In this document: piece after piece, positions 41,211 through 49,291 of the stretch
Layout of the letters: the number at the start of each line of letters is the position of its first letter
How positions within the stretch are numbered: position 1 is the first letter of the stretch
From: Sva-07 sp963715285
GTDB lineage: Bacteria > Actinomycetota > Acidimicrobiia > Acidimicrobiales > Ilumatobacteraceae
DNA length: 64,000 bases
Assembly (NCBI GenBank): GCA_963715285.1
Contig: CAVQRU010000003.1
Coordinates: 83,878 to 147,877, forward strand
Direction: 5' to 3'
Position numbers and translations under genes: made by a program
The notes under the pieces: generated by a model
What the model saw: the letters and a program-made list of their open reading frames with translations, nothing else
Databases searched by the model: none
Told to the model about the DNA's origin: nothing

Positions 41211-41216
41211 TAGCGT
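41211..41216 (+). promoter_or_regulatory. -10 TAGCGT for leaderless uppS
   Basis: TAGCGT with 7 nt to the GTG at 41224. It selects this start over GTGs at 41161 and 41215. Confidence 0.5.
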
Positions 41217-41223
41217 GGAACAC

Positions 41224-41901
41224 GTGCCACCCGCCTCACCCGAGCGCCGCCTCCACGTCGCCTGCATCATGGACGGCAACGGACGTTGGGCCGGCCGGCG
41301 GGGCCTCCCGCGCACCGAGGGCCACACGGAGGGCGAGGAGAACCTCGCTCGCCTGGTGCGCATCGCGGTGCAGCGCGACATCGGCTGGCTGACCGTGTTC
41401 GGCTTCTCGACGGAGAACTGGCAGCGACCCCGGCCCGAGGTCCGCCACATCCTCGGTCTGCACGAGAAGTTGTTCGGCCGGGTCGCCGAACTCAACGAGC
41501 TGAACGTCAGGATCCAGTGGATCGGCCGCCCGTTCGACTCCCCCATGGCGCGCACGCCGAGATACGTCCAGCGGGCGATCCGCAAGGCGATCGCCGACAC
41601 CGCGAACAACACCGGCATGGTGTTGACCGTCGCCTTCGACTACGGCGGGCGCTCCGAGCTCGTCGCTGCCGTCGAGGCGGCCCGCACCTCCCCGGAGGGA
41701 GTCACCGTCGACACGATCGGCGAGCATCTCTATCTCCCCGAGCTCCCGCCGGTCGACGTCCTCGTGCGCACCAGCGGCGAACAGCGGGTGTCGAACTTCC
41801 TGCTCTGGCAGGCCGCCGGCGCCGCCATCTACTTCACCGAGGCACCCTGGCCGGACTTCGACGCCACGGAGCTCGACGCGGCGCTGGCACTCGCTCGATG
41901 A
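41224..41901 (+). CDS. uppS: Isoprenyl (undecaprenyl/decaprenyl) diphosphate synthase lacking the C-terminal RxG tail
   Basis: 225 aa. It makes the polyprenyl carrier for peptidoglycan by cis-condensing IPP units. Catalytic motifs are complete: IMDGNGRW with D17, FGFSTENWQRP (60-70), AFDYGGRSE, and VRTSGEQRVSNFLLWQ (181-196). The protein ends APWPDFDATELDAALALAR; typical bacterial UppS continues with about ten or more residues including RRERRFGG, whose RxG motif contacts the active site across the dimer. That tail is instead present in the divergent UppS-like neighbour. The stop overlaps the dinG start (ATGA). The GTG start is 7 nt from TAGCGT. Confidence 0.9.
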   Translation: MPPASPERRLHVACIMDGNGRWAGRRGLPRTEGHTEGEENLARLVRIAVQRDIGWLTVFGFSTENWQRPRPEVRHILGLHEKLFGRVAELNELNVRIQWIGRPFDSPMARTPRYVQRAIRKAIADTANNTGMVLTVAFDYGGRSELVAAVEAARTSPEGVTVDTIGEHLYLPELPPVDVLVRTSGEQRVSNFLLWQAAGAAIYFTEAPWPDFDATELDAALALAR

Positions 41902-43775
41902 GCGACGATCCCGTCGACGCGCTCGGCCGCGTCACCTCGGAACTCGCCAACGCCGAGGAACGCGCCGGCCAGCGCGAGATGGCCGGCCTCGTCGCCGACG
42001 CCATCGTCACCAAGCGCCACCTCGTGGTGCAGGCCGGAACCGGCACCGGCAAGACCCTCGCCTATCTCGTGCCGGCGATCGAGGCCGACGCCCGCATCGT
42101 CGTCGCCACGGCGACCAAGGCGCTCCAGGACCAGTTGGCCACCAAGGACCTGCCGTTCCTCGCCGAGCACCTCGGAGTCGACTTCGACTGGGCGATCCTG
42201 AAGGGCCGCAGCAACTACGTGTGCCTGCAGCGGCTCAGGGAGATGAGTGCCGGCGCGGAGGGTCAGCTGGAACTCGAGACGATGGCTGTGCAGACCAGGG
42301 CCGAGATCAGGCGGTTGGCCGAGTGGTCGGGCACGACCGAGACCGGCGACATGGCCGAACTCGACTGGACGCCATCGGACAACGCGTGGCGGTCGGTCAG
42401 CGTCGGGAGCGACGAATGTCCGGGGGCCGACCGTTGCCCGCTCGGCGATCCGTGCTTCGCCGAACAGGCCCGCCGGCGAGCGGCCGTCGCCGACGTCGTC
42501 GTCGTCAACACCCACTTGTACGGCCTCAACGTGGCGAGCGGCGGGGCGATCCTGCCCGAGCACGACGTCGTGGTGTTCGACGAGGCACACGTCCTCGAGG
42601 ACATCATGAGTGACACAGTCGGCGTCGAGATCGCACCGGGCCGGTTCACCGCGCTGTCCGGCGTGGTGCGGCGCATCCTCGACGACCCCCAACTCGTCGG
42701 TTCGATCGCCGAGATCGCAGACGGGCTGCGAGATGCGCTGTCCGGCCACGTCGGCGAGCGGTTGTCGACACCGCTCCCCGACCCGGTCCAGGAAGTGCTC
42801 ACCGACGCCCGCCTGCGGCTCGGGCGGGCCAACGAAGTGCTGCTGGCCATCGAGACGCCGGTCGAGGACGCGAAACAGCGCAAGCTGCGCGCCCAGACGA
42901 TGACCGGCCGGGCGATCGAGCAGCTCGACGTGGCGATCGAGGGACGCGAGGGCTACGTCGCGTTCGTGTCCGGCTCACCCGACTCACCACGCCTCGAGGT
43001 GGCCCCGCTCGACGTCGGCCCGGCGATGAACGAGGGCGTGTGGTCGCAGCGAACGGCGATCCTCACCAGCGCCACGATCCCGTCGTCGCTCGCCGCCCGA
43101 GTCGGTATCGCCGGTGACGACGTGGTGGTCGCCGATGTCGGCAGCCCGTTCGACTACGAGCACAACTCGATGCTGTACTGCGCGATGCACCTGCCGAATC
43201 CGAACAGCGAGGGATTCCGGGCAGCGGTCCACGACGAGCTCGAGGCGCTGATCACCGCGGCCGGTGGCCGGACACTGGCGCTGTTCACGAGCTATCGATC
43301 GATGGACGAGGCGGCGGCGGCACTTCGCGACCGCATCGATCTGCCGATCCTCACCCAACGCGACCTCCCGAAGACCGCCCTGATCAAGTCCTTCGCCGAC
43401 AGCGCCGAGACGTGCCTGTTCGCCACCGCCGGTCTCTTCCAGGGGGTCGACGTCCCAGGTCAGACCCTGTCGCTCGTGGTGATCGACCGGATCCCGTTCC
43501 CCCGACCGGACGATCCGCTGCTGAGTGCCCGACGGGAGCAACTCGGCCCGACTGCGTTCTCCGAAATCGACATCCCGCGGGCGTCGATGATGCTGGCCCA
43601 GGCGTGCGGCCGTCTCATCCGGTCGGCCACGGACAAAGGGGTGGTCGCGGTCATGGATCCGCGCCTGGGCACCGCCAGGTACCGCTGGGACATCGTGAAA
43701 GCGCTCCCGCCGATGAAGCGCACCCGCAACCGAGCCGACGCCGAAGCCTTCCTCCGCGACCTGACGATCAGGTGA
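41898..43775 (+). CDS. dinG: DinG/XPD-family ATP-dependent DNA helicase
   Basis: 625 aa, superfamily 2 helicase with an iron-sulfur domain. Walker A is AGTGTGKT (46-53) and the DEAH box is at 228-231. The four cluster cysteines are C109 in NYVCLQ, then C174, C180 and C186 in DECPGADRCPLGDPC. The C-terminal motifs are LTSATIPSSL, GLFQGVDVPGQTLSLVVI and ACGRLIRSATDKG. It probably unwinds DNA or R-loop structures in repair. It is translated with uppS via a four-base overlap. Its 3' end overlaps the aldolase gene on the other strand by 8 bp. Confidence 0.92.
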   Translation: MSDDPVDALGRVTSELANAEERAGQREMAGLVADAIVTKRHLVVQAGTGTGKTLAYLVPAIEADARIVVATATKALQDQLATKDLPFLAEHLGVDFDWAILKGRSNYVCLQRLREMSAGAEGQLELETMAVQTRAEIRRLAEWSGTTETGDMAELDWTPSDNAWRSVSVGSDECPGADRCPLGDPCFAEQARRRAAVADVVVVNTHLYGLNVASGGAILPEHDVVVFDEAHVLEDIMSDTVGVEIAPGRFTALSGVVRRILDDPQLVGSIAEIADGLRDALSGHVGERLSTPLPDPVQEVLTDARLRLGRANEVLLAIETPVEDAKQRKLRAQTMTGRAIEQLDVAIEGREGYVAFVSGSPDSPRLEVAPLDVGPAMNEGVWSQRTAILTSATIPSSLAARVGIAGDDVVVADVGSPFDYEHNSMLYCAMHLPNPNSEGFRAAVHDELEALITAAGGRTLALFTSYRSMDEAAAALRDRIDLPILTQRDLPKTALIKSFADSAETCLFATAGLFQGVDVPGQTLSLVVIDRIPFPRPDDPLLSARREQLGPTAFSEIDIPRASMMLAQACGRLIRSATDKGVVAVMDPRLGTARYRWDIVKALPPMKRTRNRADAEAFLRDLTIR

Positions 43776-44655
43776 TCGAAGCGGCGTAGATGCCGTCGAT
43801 GGTGGTCCCGAGGGTCGCGTTGAACTCGTCGTCGGACTGGCCGGCGCTCAACCCCTCGGTGAGCGCCCGACTGAAGCTGGCGATCATCCCGTGCTGGCGC
43901 GACAGACGCTCGTTGGCCTCGTCACGCGGGTAGCCACCGGAGAGCGCGACCACCCGCAGCACCTTCGGATGAGCGATGAGACCTGCGTAGAAGTCGTCGA
44001 CGGTCGGAATCGACAGCTTGAGCATCACCGTCTGGCCTGCGGGAAGAGACTCGAGCTGCACGAGGATCTCGTCGCGCAGGATCCCTTCGGCAGCCTCCTT
44101 CTCAGCGCTGTTGATGTCGACCTCCGGTTCGATGATCGGCACGAGCCCCGCCCCGATGATTTCCGCGGCCACCTCGAATTGCTGCTCGACGACGCCGCGG
44201 ATGCCGACCACGTCGGCGAGATGGATCACCGACCGCATCTTCGTACCGAACACGCCGAGATCACCGGCACGTGTGCACAGCTCGTACAGTCCGGGGATCG
44301 GGTTCATCAGCTGCACGCCGTACGACGTGTCGGCGAGACCCTTGTCGACCTTCAGGAACGGTACGACGTTCTTGACCGACCACAGGTAGTCCGCGGTGCC
44401 TCGGCCTTCGACCTGACGGTCCATCGTCTGTTCGAACAGGATCGCCCCGAGGACCCGCTCGCCGGTGAAGGCCGGCGAGGTCATGATGCGCGTCCGCATC
44501 GCGTGCATCAGGTCGAACATCTCGTCCTCGGTCGACCAGGCGTCCTCGCCGACGCCGTACAGCGCCAGGGCCTTCGGGGTGCTGCCACCGCTCTGATCGA
44601 GCGCGGCGATGAACCCGGAACCGGTACGGACCTTCTGGAGCATGTCGTCGTTCAC
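43768..44655 (-). CDS. Class I fructose-bisphosphate aldolase
   Basis: 295 aa. The N-terminus GSGFIAALDQSGGSTPKAL and the lysine K213 in MLKLSIPTVDDF (Schiff base) match the Staphylococcus-type class I aldolase, a metal-independent enzyme of glycolysis and gluconeogenesis. GLVPIIEPEVDI and VALSGGYPRDEA are further signatures. The GTG at 44655 is preceded by TACAGT at 7 nt. It is convergent with dinG and divergent from an enoyl-CoA hydratase gene. Confidence 0.92.
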   Translation of the reverse strand: MNDDMLQKVRTGSGFIAALDQSGGSTPKALALYGVGEDAWSTEDEMFDLMHAMRTRIMTSPAFTGERVLGAILFEQTMDRQVEGRGTADYLWSVKNVVPFLKVDKGLADTSYGVQLMNPIPGLYELCTRAGDLGVFGTKMRSVIHLADVVGIRGVVEQQFEVAAEIIGAGLVPIIEPEVDINSAEKEAAEGILRDEILVQLESLPAGQTVMLKLSIPTVDDFYAGLIAHPKVLRVVALSGGYPRDEANERLSRQHGMIASFSRALTEGLSAGQSDDEFNATLGTTIDGIYAASIT

Positions 44656-44662
44656 CTCGTCG

Positions 44663-44668
44663 ACTGTA
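44663..44668 (-). promoter_or_regulatory. -10 TACAGT for the aldolase
   Basis: TACAGT, 7 nt before the GTG at 44655. Confidence 0.5.
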
Positions 44669-44747
44669 GCGAGATCCCAGCGAGCCCCGAACGCCAGGTG
44701 GGAGGACGAAGGTCCTGACTGGTGGGACGCGACCATCCGTCGATGGC

Positions 44748-44753
44748 TACCGT
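44748..44753 (+). promoter_or_regulatory. -10 TACCGT for the ECH-hydrolase pair
   Basis: TACCGT, 7 nt before the ATG at 44761. It rules out the in-frame GTG at 44722. Confidence 0.5.
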
Positions 44754-44760
44754 CGCCGCG

Positions 44761-45525
44761 ATGAGCGAACCACGCGTCGTGCACCTCGACGTGGCCGACG
44801 AGATCGCCACGGTCACCCTCGACTCCCAACACAACCGCAACGCCCTGTCGCGCCAGCTCCTCGCCGACCTCCACCGTGCCCTCGACGAGGCCGAGGCCGC
44901 CGACGTGCGTGCGGTCGTCCTCACGCACGCCGGTCCGGCCTTCTGCGCCGGCGCCGACCTCAAGGAACGCTCGACACAGGGCAGCACGCCGACGGACTCG
45001 GGTCCTTTCGTGCAGATCCTGGAGCGGCTGATGGACACGCCGCGCCCCACGATCGCCGCCGTGAAGGGCGCCGTGCGGGCGGGCGGGATCGGCCTGATGG
45101 CGTCGTGCGACCTCGTCGTCGTCGATGCCGGCACGAACTTCGCGCTCACCGAGGTTCGCATCGGCGTCGCACCGGCGATCATCTCCGTGCCGATCCTGCG
45201 CCGCGTGGCCCCGAGCAGGATCGCCGCAGCGATGCTGACCGGCGAGCAGTTCGACGCCACCGAGGCACGCTCGATCGGACTGGTCACGCACGTCGCAGAC
45301 GACGTCGACGCGGCGGTCGACGAACTGGTTCGCGGCATACGCGCCGGCGCGCCACGCGCGGTCGCCGAGACCAAGCGGCTGCTGCACACCGTCGCGGCGA
45401 TGGAGCGGCCCGCCGCGTTCGAGGCGATGGCCGCGTTGTCGAACGAGATGTTCAACAGCGACGACGCCGCCGAGGGGATGGCGGCGTTCGTCGAGAAGCG
45501 CCGTCCTCGTTGGGCGGAGTCGTGA
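44761..45525 (+). CDS. Enoyl-CoA hydratase family protein
   Basis: 254 aa. Crotonase motifs are NRNALSRQLL, AFCAGADLKERST and AAVKGAVRAGGIGLMASCDL, with E in FALTEVRIGVAP at the second catalytic position. The first catalytic Glu position is occupied by another residue, so hydratase activity is less certain than the fold; isomerase or methylglutaconyl-CoA-type activity is possible. The stop overlaps the following hydrolase start by four bases (GTGA), suggesting linked steps in acyl-CoA metabolism. Confidence 0.87.
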   Translation: MSEPRVVHLDVADEIATVTLDSQHNRNALSRQLLADLHRALDEAEAADVRAVVLTHAGPAFCAGADLKERSTQGSTPTDSGPFVQILERLMDTPRPTIAAVKGAVRAGGIGLMASCDLVVVDAGTNFALTEVRIGVAPAIISVPILRRVAPSRIAAAMLTGEQFDATEARSIGLVTHVADDVDAAVDELVRGIRAGAPRAVAETKRLLHTVAAMERPAAFEAMAALSNEMFNSDDAAEGMAAFVEKRRPRWAES

Positions 45526-46391
45526 CAGCCGCCGTTCCGCACCGGCGCATCGACATCGTCACTCCATCGGGCGTACGGATCGCCGCCGACGAGTGGTCCG
45601 GCGGAACCCCTGACCGTCCGGCCGTCGTCCTCGCCCACGGTGGCGGACAGACCCGACATTCGTGGGGTGGCACTGCCGCCGTACTCGCCGAGCACGGCCA
45701 TCGGGTCGTCTCGATCGACCTGCGTGGCCACGGTGACTCCGAGTGGGCACCCGACGGCGACTACCACATGTCGGCCTACGCCGATGATGCCCTCGCCGTC
45801 GTCCGCTGGATCGACTCGCCGGTCGCCTGGGTGGGCGCGTCGCTCGGCGGGATGACCGGCCTCCACGCCGTCGATGCGGCGCCCGAGCTGTTCAGCGCCC
45901 TGGTGCTCGTCGACATCACGCCCCGGCCCGCCGCCGCCGGCGTGAGCCGGATCCTGGAGTTCATGGCGAGCGATGCCGTCGACGGCTTCGCCACGCTCGA
46001 CGATGCCGCCGACGCGATCGCTGCGTATCAGCCACACCGACCCCGCCCGTCCGACCTGTCCGGGCTGTCGAAGAACCTCCGTCTCGGCGAGGACGGTCGC
46101 TGGCGGTGGCACTGGGACCCGGCGTTCCTCAGCATCCGGACCGGCGGCACGAGCGAACACGCCCGCGACCGCCACCACGACGAGCTCGAGGAGATCGCCA
46201 GGCGACTCACGCTGCCGACCCTCCTCGTGCGCGGCAAGCTGTCCGACCTCGTGACCGAGGCGGAGGTCGAGGAGTTCCTCCGGATGGTTCCGCACGCGCA
46301 GTACGTCGACGTGGCGAACGCCGCGCACATGATCGCCGGCGACCGCAACGACGTGTTCACCGACGCCGTGGTGGGGTTCCTCGACGGCTGA
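45522..46391 (+). CDS. Alpha/beta-fold hydrolase
   Basis: 289 aa from the GTG overlapping the preceding stop. Oxyanion region VVLAHGGGQTRHSW, IDLRGHGDSEW, nucleophile S107 in GASLGG, and His in ANAAHMIAGD near the C-terminus form a complete hydrolase set. A cap domain lies between about 125 and 215. It probably hydrolyses an ester or thioester product related to the coupled hydratase, an inference from gene order only. Confidence 0.87.
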   Translation: MTAAVPHRRIDIVTPSGVRIAADEWSGGTPDRPAVVLAHGGGQTRHSWGGTAAVLAEHGHRVVSIDLRGHGDSEWAPDGDYHMSAYADDALAVVRWIDSPVAWVGASLGGMTGLHAVDAAPELFSALVLVDITPRPAAAGVSRILEFMASDAVDGFATLDDAADAIAAYQPHRPRPSDLSGLSKNLRLGEDGRWRWHWDPAFLSIRTGGTSEHARDRHHDELEEIARRLTLPTLLVRGKLSDLVTEAEVEEFLRMVPHAQYVDVANAAHMIAGDRNDVFTDAVVGFLDG

Positions 46392-46409
46392 CCGACGAGA
46401 CACCGATCG

Positions 46410-46494
46410 CTGGTGTTCCTCAGGTGCTGGTGTTCCTCAGGTGCTGGTGTTCTTCTGGTGCTGGTGTTCTTCTGGTGCTGGTGTTCCTCAGGTC
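46410..46494. repeat. Five-copy 17-bp tandem repeat
   Basis: Five contiguous units: CTGGTGTTCCTCAGGTG twice, CTGGTGTTCTTCTGGTG twice, then CTGGTGTTCCTCAGGTC. The two unit types differ at three bases. It lies in the 140-bp gap before fadD. Seventeen is not a multiple of three, so this is not a coding repeat, and it is a likely site of copy-number variation. Confidence 0.8.
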
Positions 46495-46531
46495 TTGACG
46501 TGCCACAGGACACACATGCGAGACTGTCGGC

Positions 46532-48352
46532 ATGACCACCAGCCAGGAACTCCAGGACAACATCGCCGGATCGAACCTCCCCAAGCGCTATCTGACCAAC
46601 CTCGAACGCAACGGTGCCGTCGAGGTCCTGCGCTGGAAGGACGCCGACGGCGCGTGGCAGTCGTGGACCCTGCAGGAGCTGACCGACGTCACCGCTCGCC
46701 TCGCCACGGGACTCGCAGGTCTCGGCGTCGGCAAGGGCGACACGGTCGTCCTGATGCTGCGCAACCGTCCGGAGTTCCACGCGCTCGACCTCGCCGTGCT
46801 GTTCCTGGGTGCCACGCCGGTGTCGATCTACAACTCGTCGGCGCCCGAGCAGATCGAGTACCTCGTCAACGACTGCAAGGCGAAGGTCGCCGTGGTGGAG
46901 GACAGCGGGTTCCTCGAGCGGTTCCTCAAGGTTCGGTCGTCGCTCACCACGCTGGAGCACATCGCGATGTTGGAGGACTCCGAGGTCGCCGGCAGCGACG
47001 TCGTCCGCTACGCCGAGCTGGCTGCGTCGGAGCCCGCCGACCTCACCGCGCTCTCGGAGATCGCCACGCTCGACGACATCGCCACGATCATCTACACCTC
47101 CGGCACGACCGGCCCGCCCAAGGGCGTGATGCTGTCACACGGCAACATCGCCTGGACGCTCGAGTCCGTCGGCCAGTCGATGCGCGACCAGACCGACATC
47201 GAGGACTTCGCCGGCAAGAAGCACGTCTCGTACCTGCCGATGGCCCACATCTTCGAGCGCCTCCTGGGTCACTACTACCTGCTCGACTTCGCCTCGCAGG
47301 TCACCTGCTGTCCCGAGACCTCGCAGCTGACGGCGTACACCAGTGAGGTCCGTCCGAACGTGTTCATCGGCGTACCGCGGGTGTGGGAGAAGCTCTATGC
47401 CGGTGTGAACGCGGCGGTCGGCGCCGACCCCGAGAAGGCCAAGGCCTTCAACGAAGCGGTCGATGCCGCGCTCCCGATCGTCGAGAAGATGACCCGGGGT
47501 ACGGCGACGCAGGAAGAGATCGACACGTGGAACTTCCTCGACCAGGTCGCGTTCCAGACCGTCAGGGGCCTGATCGGCCTCGACGAGGCCGAGATCTGCA
47601 TCACCGGCGCCGCTCCCCTTCCTGCGGAGATCCTGGCGTGGTTCCGTGCGATCGGCGTCCCGCTCACCGAGGGGTACGGCATGTCGGAGACCACCGCGGT
47701 GCTCACGTGGGCCAACGACCCGAAGCCCGGTTGCGTGGGCCGTGCGGCCACTGCAGTCGAGCTCAAGATCGCCGAGGACGGCGAGGTGCTCTGTCGGGGC
47801 GGCAACAACTTCGTCGGCTACCTCGGCCAGCCCGAGAAGACGGCGGAGACCCTCGACGACGAGGGATGGGTCCACACCGGCGACATCGGCGAGCTCGACG
47901 AGGACGGTTACCTGAAGATCGTCGACCGCAAGAAGGAGCTGATCATCACCGCCGGCGGCAAGAACGTCAGCCCTGCCAACCTCGAGGCCGAACTCAAGAT
48001 GATCCCGCTCGTCGGCCAGGCCTGCGCGATCGGCGAGCAGCGTCCGTTCATGTCGGCCTTGGTCGTGCTCGACCCCGACGCTGCTGCGGCGTGGGCACGC
48101 GACCACGGGCTCACGGGCGACGACGCGACGATGACTGCGCTCGCCGAGAACCCGGAGGTGATCGCCGAGATCGAGGCAGGACTCGTGGAGGTGATGAAGG
48201 GCTTCAACAACGCCGAGGCGGTCAAGAAGGTGAAGGTGCTCGGCGAGGAATGGCTGCCCGACTCCGACCTCCTGACACCGACGTCGAAGCTCAAGCGCCG
48301 CGGCATCCTCACGACGTTCGCCGACGAGATCGAGGCGATCTACGCGAAGTGA
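46532..48352 (+). CDS. Long-chain acyl-CoA synthetase (FadD15/AMP-binding)
   Basis: 606 aa, full-length long-chain ligase. It activates fatty acids to acyl-CoA via an acyl-adenylate. Motifs: P-loop IIYTSGTTGPPKGVMLSH near 189, adenine-binding EGYGMSETTA, VHTGDIGELDEDGYLKIVDR, and the C-terminal lysine region LTPTSKLKRRG. IPRVWEKLY-like GVPRVWEKLYA and a helical insert after it are typical of the FadD15/Acsl group. It is expressed alone from a promoter close to the 17-bp repeats and convergent with the response regulator. Confidence 0.92.
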   Translation: MTTSQELQDNIAGSNLPKRYLTNLERNGAVEVLRWKDADGAWQSWTLQELTDVTARLATGLAGLGVGKGDTVVLMLRNRPEFHALDLAVLFLGATPVSIYNSSAPEQIEYLVNDCKAKVAVVEDSGFLERFLKVRSSLTTLEHIAMLEDSEVAGSDVVRYAELAASEPADLTALSEIATLDDIATIIYTSGTTGPPKGVMLSHGNIAWTLESVGQSMRDQTDIEDFAGKKHVSYLPMAHIFERLLGHYYLLDFASQVTCCPETSQLTAYTSEVRPNVFIGVPRVWEKLYAGVNAAVGADPEKAKAFNEAVDAALPIVEKMTRGTATQEEIDTWNFLDQVAFQTVRGLIGLDEAEICITGAAPLPAEILAWFRAIGVPLTEGYGMSETTAVLTWANDPKPGCVGRAATAVELKIAEDGEVLCRGGNNFVGYLGQPEKTAETLDDEGWVHTGDIGELDEDGYLKIVDRKKELIITAGGKNVSPANLEAELKMIPLVGQACAIGEQRPFMSALVVLDPDAAAAWARDHGLTGDDATMTALAENPEVIAEIEAGLVEVMKGFNNAEAVKKVKVLGEEWLPDSDLLTPTSKLKRRGILTTFADEIEAIYAK

Positions 48353-48376
48353 CCGCCGGGTGACCCTGGCCGGCGG
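48353..48376. terminator. Stem-loop between fadD and the response regulator
   Basis: CCGCCGG (48353-48359) and CCGGCGG (48370-48376) pair directly after the fadD stop. There is no T tract. It may serve both convergent genes. Confidence 0.4.
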
Positions 48377-48377
48377 A

Positions 48378-49064
48378 TCAGCCGGCCATCAGCCGATAAC
48401 CGACGCCACGTGACGTGACGATGAGCCGCGGGTCGTCGGGGTGGTCCTCGATCTTGAGGCGCAGCCGACGGACGTGGGCGTCGACGAGACGCGAATCGCC
48501 GAGGTACTCGTAGCCCCAGACCCGTTCGAGCAGCTGGTCACGTGACAACACCGCTCCGGCATGGTCGGCGAATTCGCACATCAACCGGAACTCGGTCTTC
48601 GTCAGGTTGACCTCGACACCACCCTTCAGCACGATTCCCTGCTCGCGACGTACCTCGACGTCGCCGAATCGTGACGCCAGCGGCGTGGTGGCCTTGCCGT
48701 GCAGTGCCACCCGGCGCAGCGACGCTCGGATCCGAGCGGCGAGTTCCTTCGGGACCACCGGCTTCGTCACGTAGTCGTCCGCCCCCGCCTCGAGCCCGGC
48801 AACCATGTCGTGCGTGTCGGTCTGCGCCGTGATCATGATGATCGGCACGATGCTCTCGGCCCGCAACGCCCGACACACGTCGAAGCCCGACATGTCGGGA
48901 AGTCGAAGGTCGAGCAACACGAGGTCGGGAGGAGCTTGACGGAACGACGCGAGACCGTCGGCACCGTTGGCCGCCTCACGCACCGAGTAGCCCTCGTCCT
49001 CGAGCGCCATCGACAGCGCCAGTCGGATCCCGTCGTCGTCCTCGATGAACAGCAGTGTTTCCAT
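48378..49064 (-). CDS. OmpR/PhoB-family response regulator (MtrA-like)
   Basis: 228 aa. The receiver domain has phosphoacceptor D52 in LVLLDLRLPD, acidic D9-D11, T79 and K101. The winged-helix DNA-binding domain follows from about 130 (LTKTEFRLMCEFADHAG, RDQLLERVWGYEYLGDSRLVDAHVRRLR). The length and DNA-binding helix resemble MtrA. It is divergent from a histidine kinase and GerMN lipoprotein gene across 227 bp, which suggests one signalling system with an unusual gene order. GGAG lies about six bases before the ATG. Confidence 0.93.
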   Translation of the reverse strand: METLLFIEDDDGIRLALSMALEDEGYSVREAANGADGLASFRQAPPDLVLLDLRLPDMSGFDVCRALRAESIVPIIMITAQTDTHDMVAGLEAGADDYVTKPVVPKELAARIRASLRRVALHGKATTPLASRFGDVEVRREQGIVLKGGVEVNLTKTEFRLMCEFADHAGAVLSRDQLLERVWGYEYLGDSRLVDAHVRRLRLKIEDHPDDPRLIVTSRGVGYRLMAG

Positions 49065-49181
49065 GTCGGCTCCAGTGTTGCGCCGTTGGTGACGAACCGC
49101 CGGGGTTTGTTACCGAAATCGCACACTCCCCGCAACGACCCGTCACACAGGAGCGTCATCATCGTGGTTGTTCACGCTGCC

Positions 49182-49218
49182 CCGGTGGGGTGCCTACCTC
49201 CCCCTGGTACCTCACCGG
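49182..49218 (+). other. Conserved-looking stem-loop in the histidine kinase leader region
   Basis: Arms CCGGTGGGGTGCC and GGTACCTCACCGG (11 of 13 pairs) enclose an 11-nt loop, 74 nt before the kinase start. Further small stems (GGCAG/CTGCC and GTGCC/GGCAC) follow. It could be a structured 5' leader or part of a regulator-binding region. Confidence 0.4.
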
Positions 49219-49291
49219 CAGCGGGTGAACCTGCCGAAGCAAGCGTGCCAGCGCCTCGGCACCTCCGCCGAAAGCAGATCTCGGAGCCCAC

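Noticed and set aside
44761..45525. menB (dihydroxynaphthoyl-CoA synthase), which would complete the menaquinone set.
   Set aside because: It is a generic 254-aa crotonase coupled to a hydrolase and lies 10 kb from the cluster; MenB is longer with different signature motifs.
46410..46494. CRISPR array.
   Set aside because: Units are contiguous 17-mers with no spacers and no cas genes are nearby.
49065..49291. c-di-AMP or cobalamin riboswitch upstream of the histidine kinase.
   Set aside because: GGGTGAA and several stems are present, but the other conserved blocks of those riboswitches are missing.
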